Shown here: positions 14,119 to 14,223 of the stretch, in pieces | Layout: each line of letters begins with the position of its first letter | Position numbering within the stretch: position 1 is the first letter of the stretch | Assembly: GCA_030628225.1 (NCBI GenBank) | Contig: DAOVRJ010000035.1 | Location: 1 to 14,223 of the forward strand | Direction: 5' to 3' | DNA length: 14,223 bases | Source of the DNA: Candidatus Zixiibacteriota bacterium | GTDB taxonomy: Bacteria > SM23-81 | Notes under the pieces: model-generated | What the model was told of the DNA's origin: nothing | The model's input: only the letters and a program-made list of their open reading frames with translations | Databases searched by the model: none | Made by a program: the position numbers and the translations under genes

Positions 14119-14223
14119 TTACCATCCGTAATCTATCTGCAGTCGAAATGCCCGATTATCTTCCCTTACGTTAGACCCTTCCGGGTCTGGGCCACTGGCC
14201 TGGTTAAAATACCGTGCGTCGAT
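14119..14223 (-). CDS. C-terminal tail of an outer-membrane beta-barrel protein (5' partial)
   Basis: The minus-strand frame is open from the window edge for 34 codons to a TAA. It ends AFRLQIDYGW, an amphipathic strand with a terminal aromatic residue, the classic BAM-recognised C-terminus of outer-membrane barrels; the preceding IDARYF and the Asp/Gly/Asn-rich loop fit a final hairpin. It is followed 27 nt later by the PorV/FadL-like gene in the same direction. The fragment is short, so the family is not identified. Confidence 0.65.
   Translation of the reverse strand: MDARYFNQASGPDPEGSNVREDNRAFRLQIDYGW

Noticed and set aside
14173-14188. Inverted repeat AGACCC-TTCC-GGGTCT
   Set aside because: It lies inside the coding tail of the outer-membrane protein and lacks a T-run, so a terminator or operator role is unlikely.
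1-14223. Search by eye for tRNA, rRNA, CRISPR arrays, transposases, integrases and toxin-antitoxin pairs
   Set aside because: No cloverleaf-like sequence, spaced direct repeats, recombinase motifs or typical small gene pairs were seen on either strand.

Overview
The window reads like accessory and envelope chromosome from a diderm bacterium of the FCB superphylum or a related candidate phylum (KSB1, Zixibacteria, Latescibacteria or similar). Three things suggest this: a type IX-style C-terminal sorting domain (QNYPNPFN motif) on the first protein, two outer-membrane beta-barrel genes, and a Bacteroidetes-type alternative GlmU. This is inferred from protein families only; there is no rRNA or other phylogenetic marker.

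Layout. (i) 1-411 (+) is the 3' end of a secreted HEAT-repeat protein with a sorting tail. (ii) 505-1509 (+) is a lipoprotein of unknown function, possibly with a deacetylase-like fold. (iii) 1510-2038 is a non-coding stretch with a plausible sigma70 promoter. (iv) 2039-6517 (+) is a tight four-gene operon that is visibly more AT-rich than the right half: acyl carrier protein, NagB-like aminosugar isomerase/deaminase, alpha-beta fused ADP-forming acyl-CoA synthetase, and an alternative GlmU-type nucleotidyltransferase/LbetaH acyltransferase. (v) 6518-6925 holds a degenerate interspersed repeat and a bidirectional terminator between convergent operons. (vi) 6926-9872 (-) is a TldD/PmbA peptidase pair in which TldD has a Tat signal. 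(vii) 10131-10790 (-) is a secreted lamin-tail-domain protein with its own consensus promoter, downstream of a truncated flavodoxin start. (viii) 11133-14223 (-) is an envelope operon: the C-terminus of an outer-membrane barrel, a PorV/FadL-like barrel, and a periplasmic 5'-nucleotidase-family protein with altered metal ligands.

The best candidate for an undescribed system is the 2039-6517 operon. Its parts could in principle make an amino sugar, activate an acyl group, and transfer it to a sugar 1-phosphate that becomes a nucleotide sugar. Two features argue against simple housekeeping UDP-GlcNAc synthesis: a dedicated ACP is encoded first, and the NagB homologue has lost its sugar-phosphate loop while keeping most of its catalytic core. 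The substrate cannot be named from sequence alone.

The minus-strand half looks like ordinary envelope biology with unusual details: a Tat-exported TldD beside a PmbA without a signal peptide, a nucleotidase with His-to-Gly and Gln/His-to-Glu changes in its metal site, and a gene ghost carrying a promoter. I saw no tRNA, rRNA, CRISPR array, transposase or integrase.
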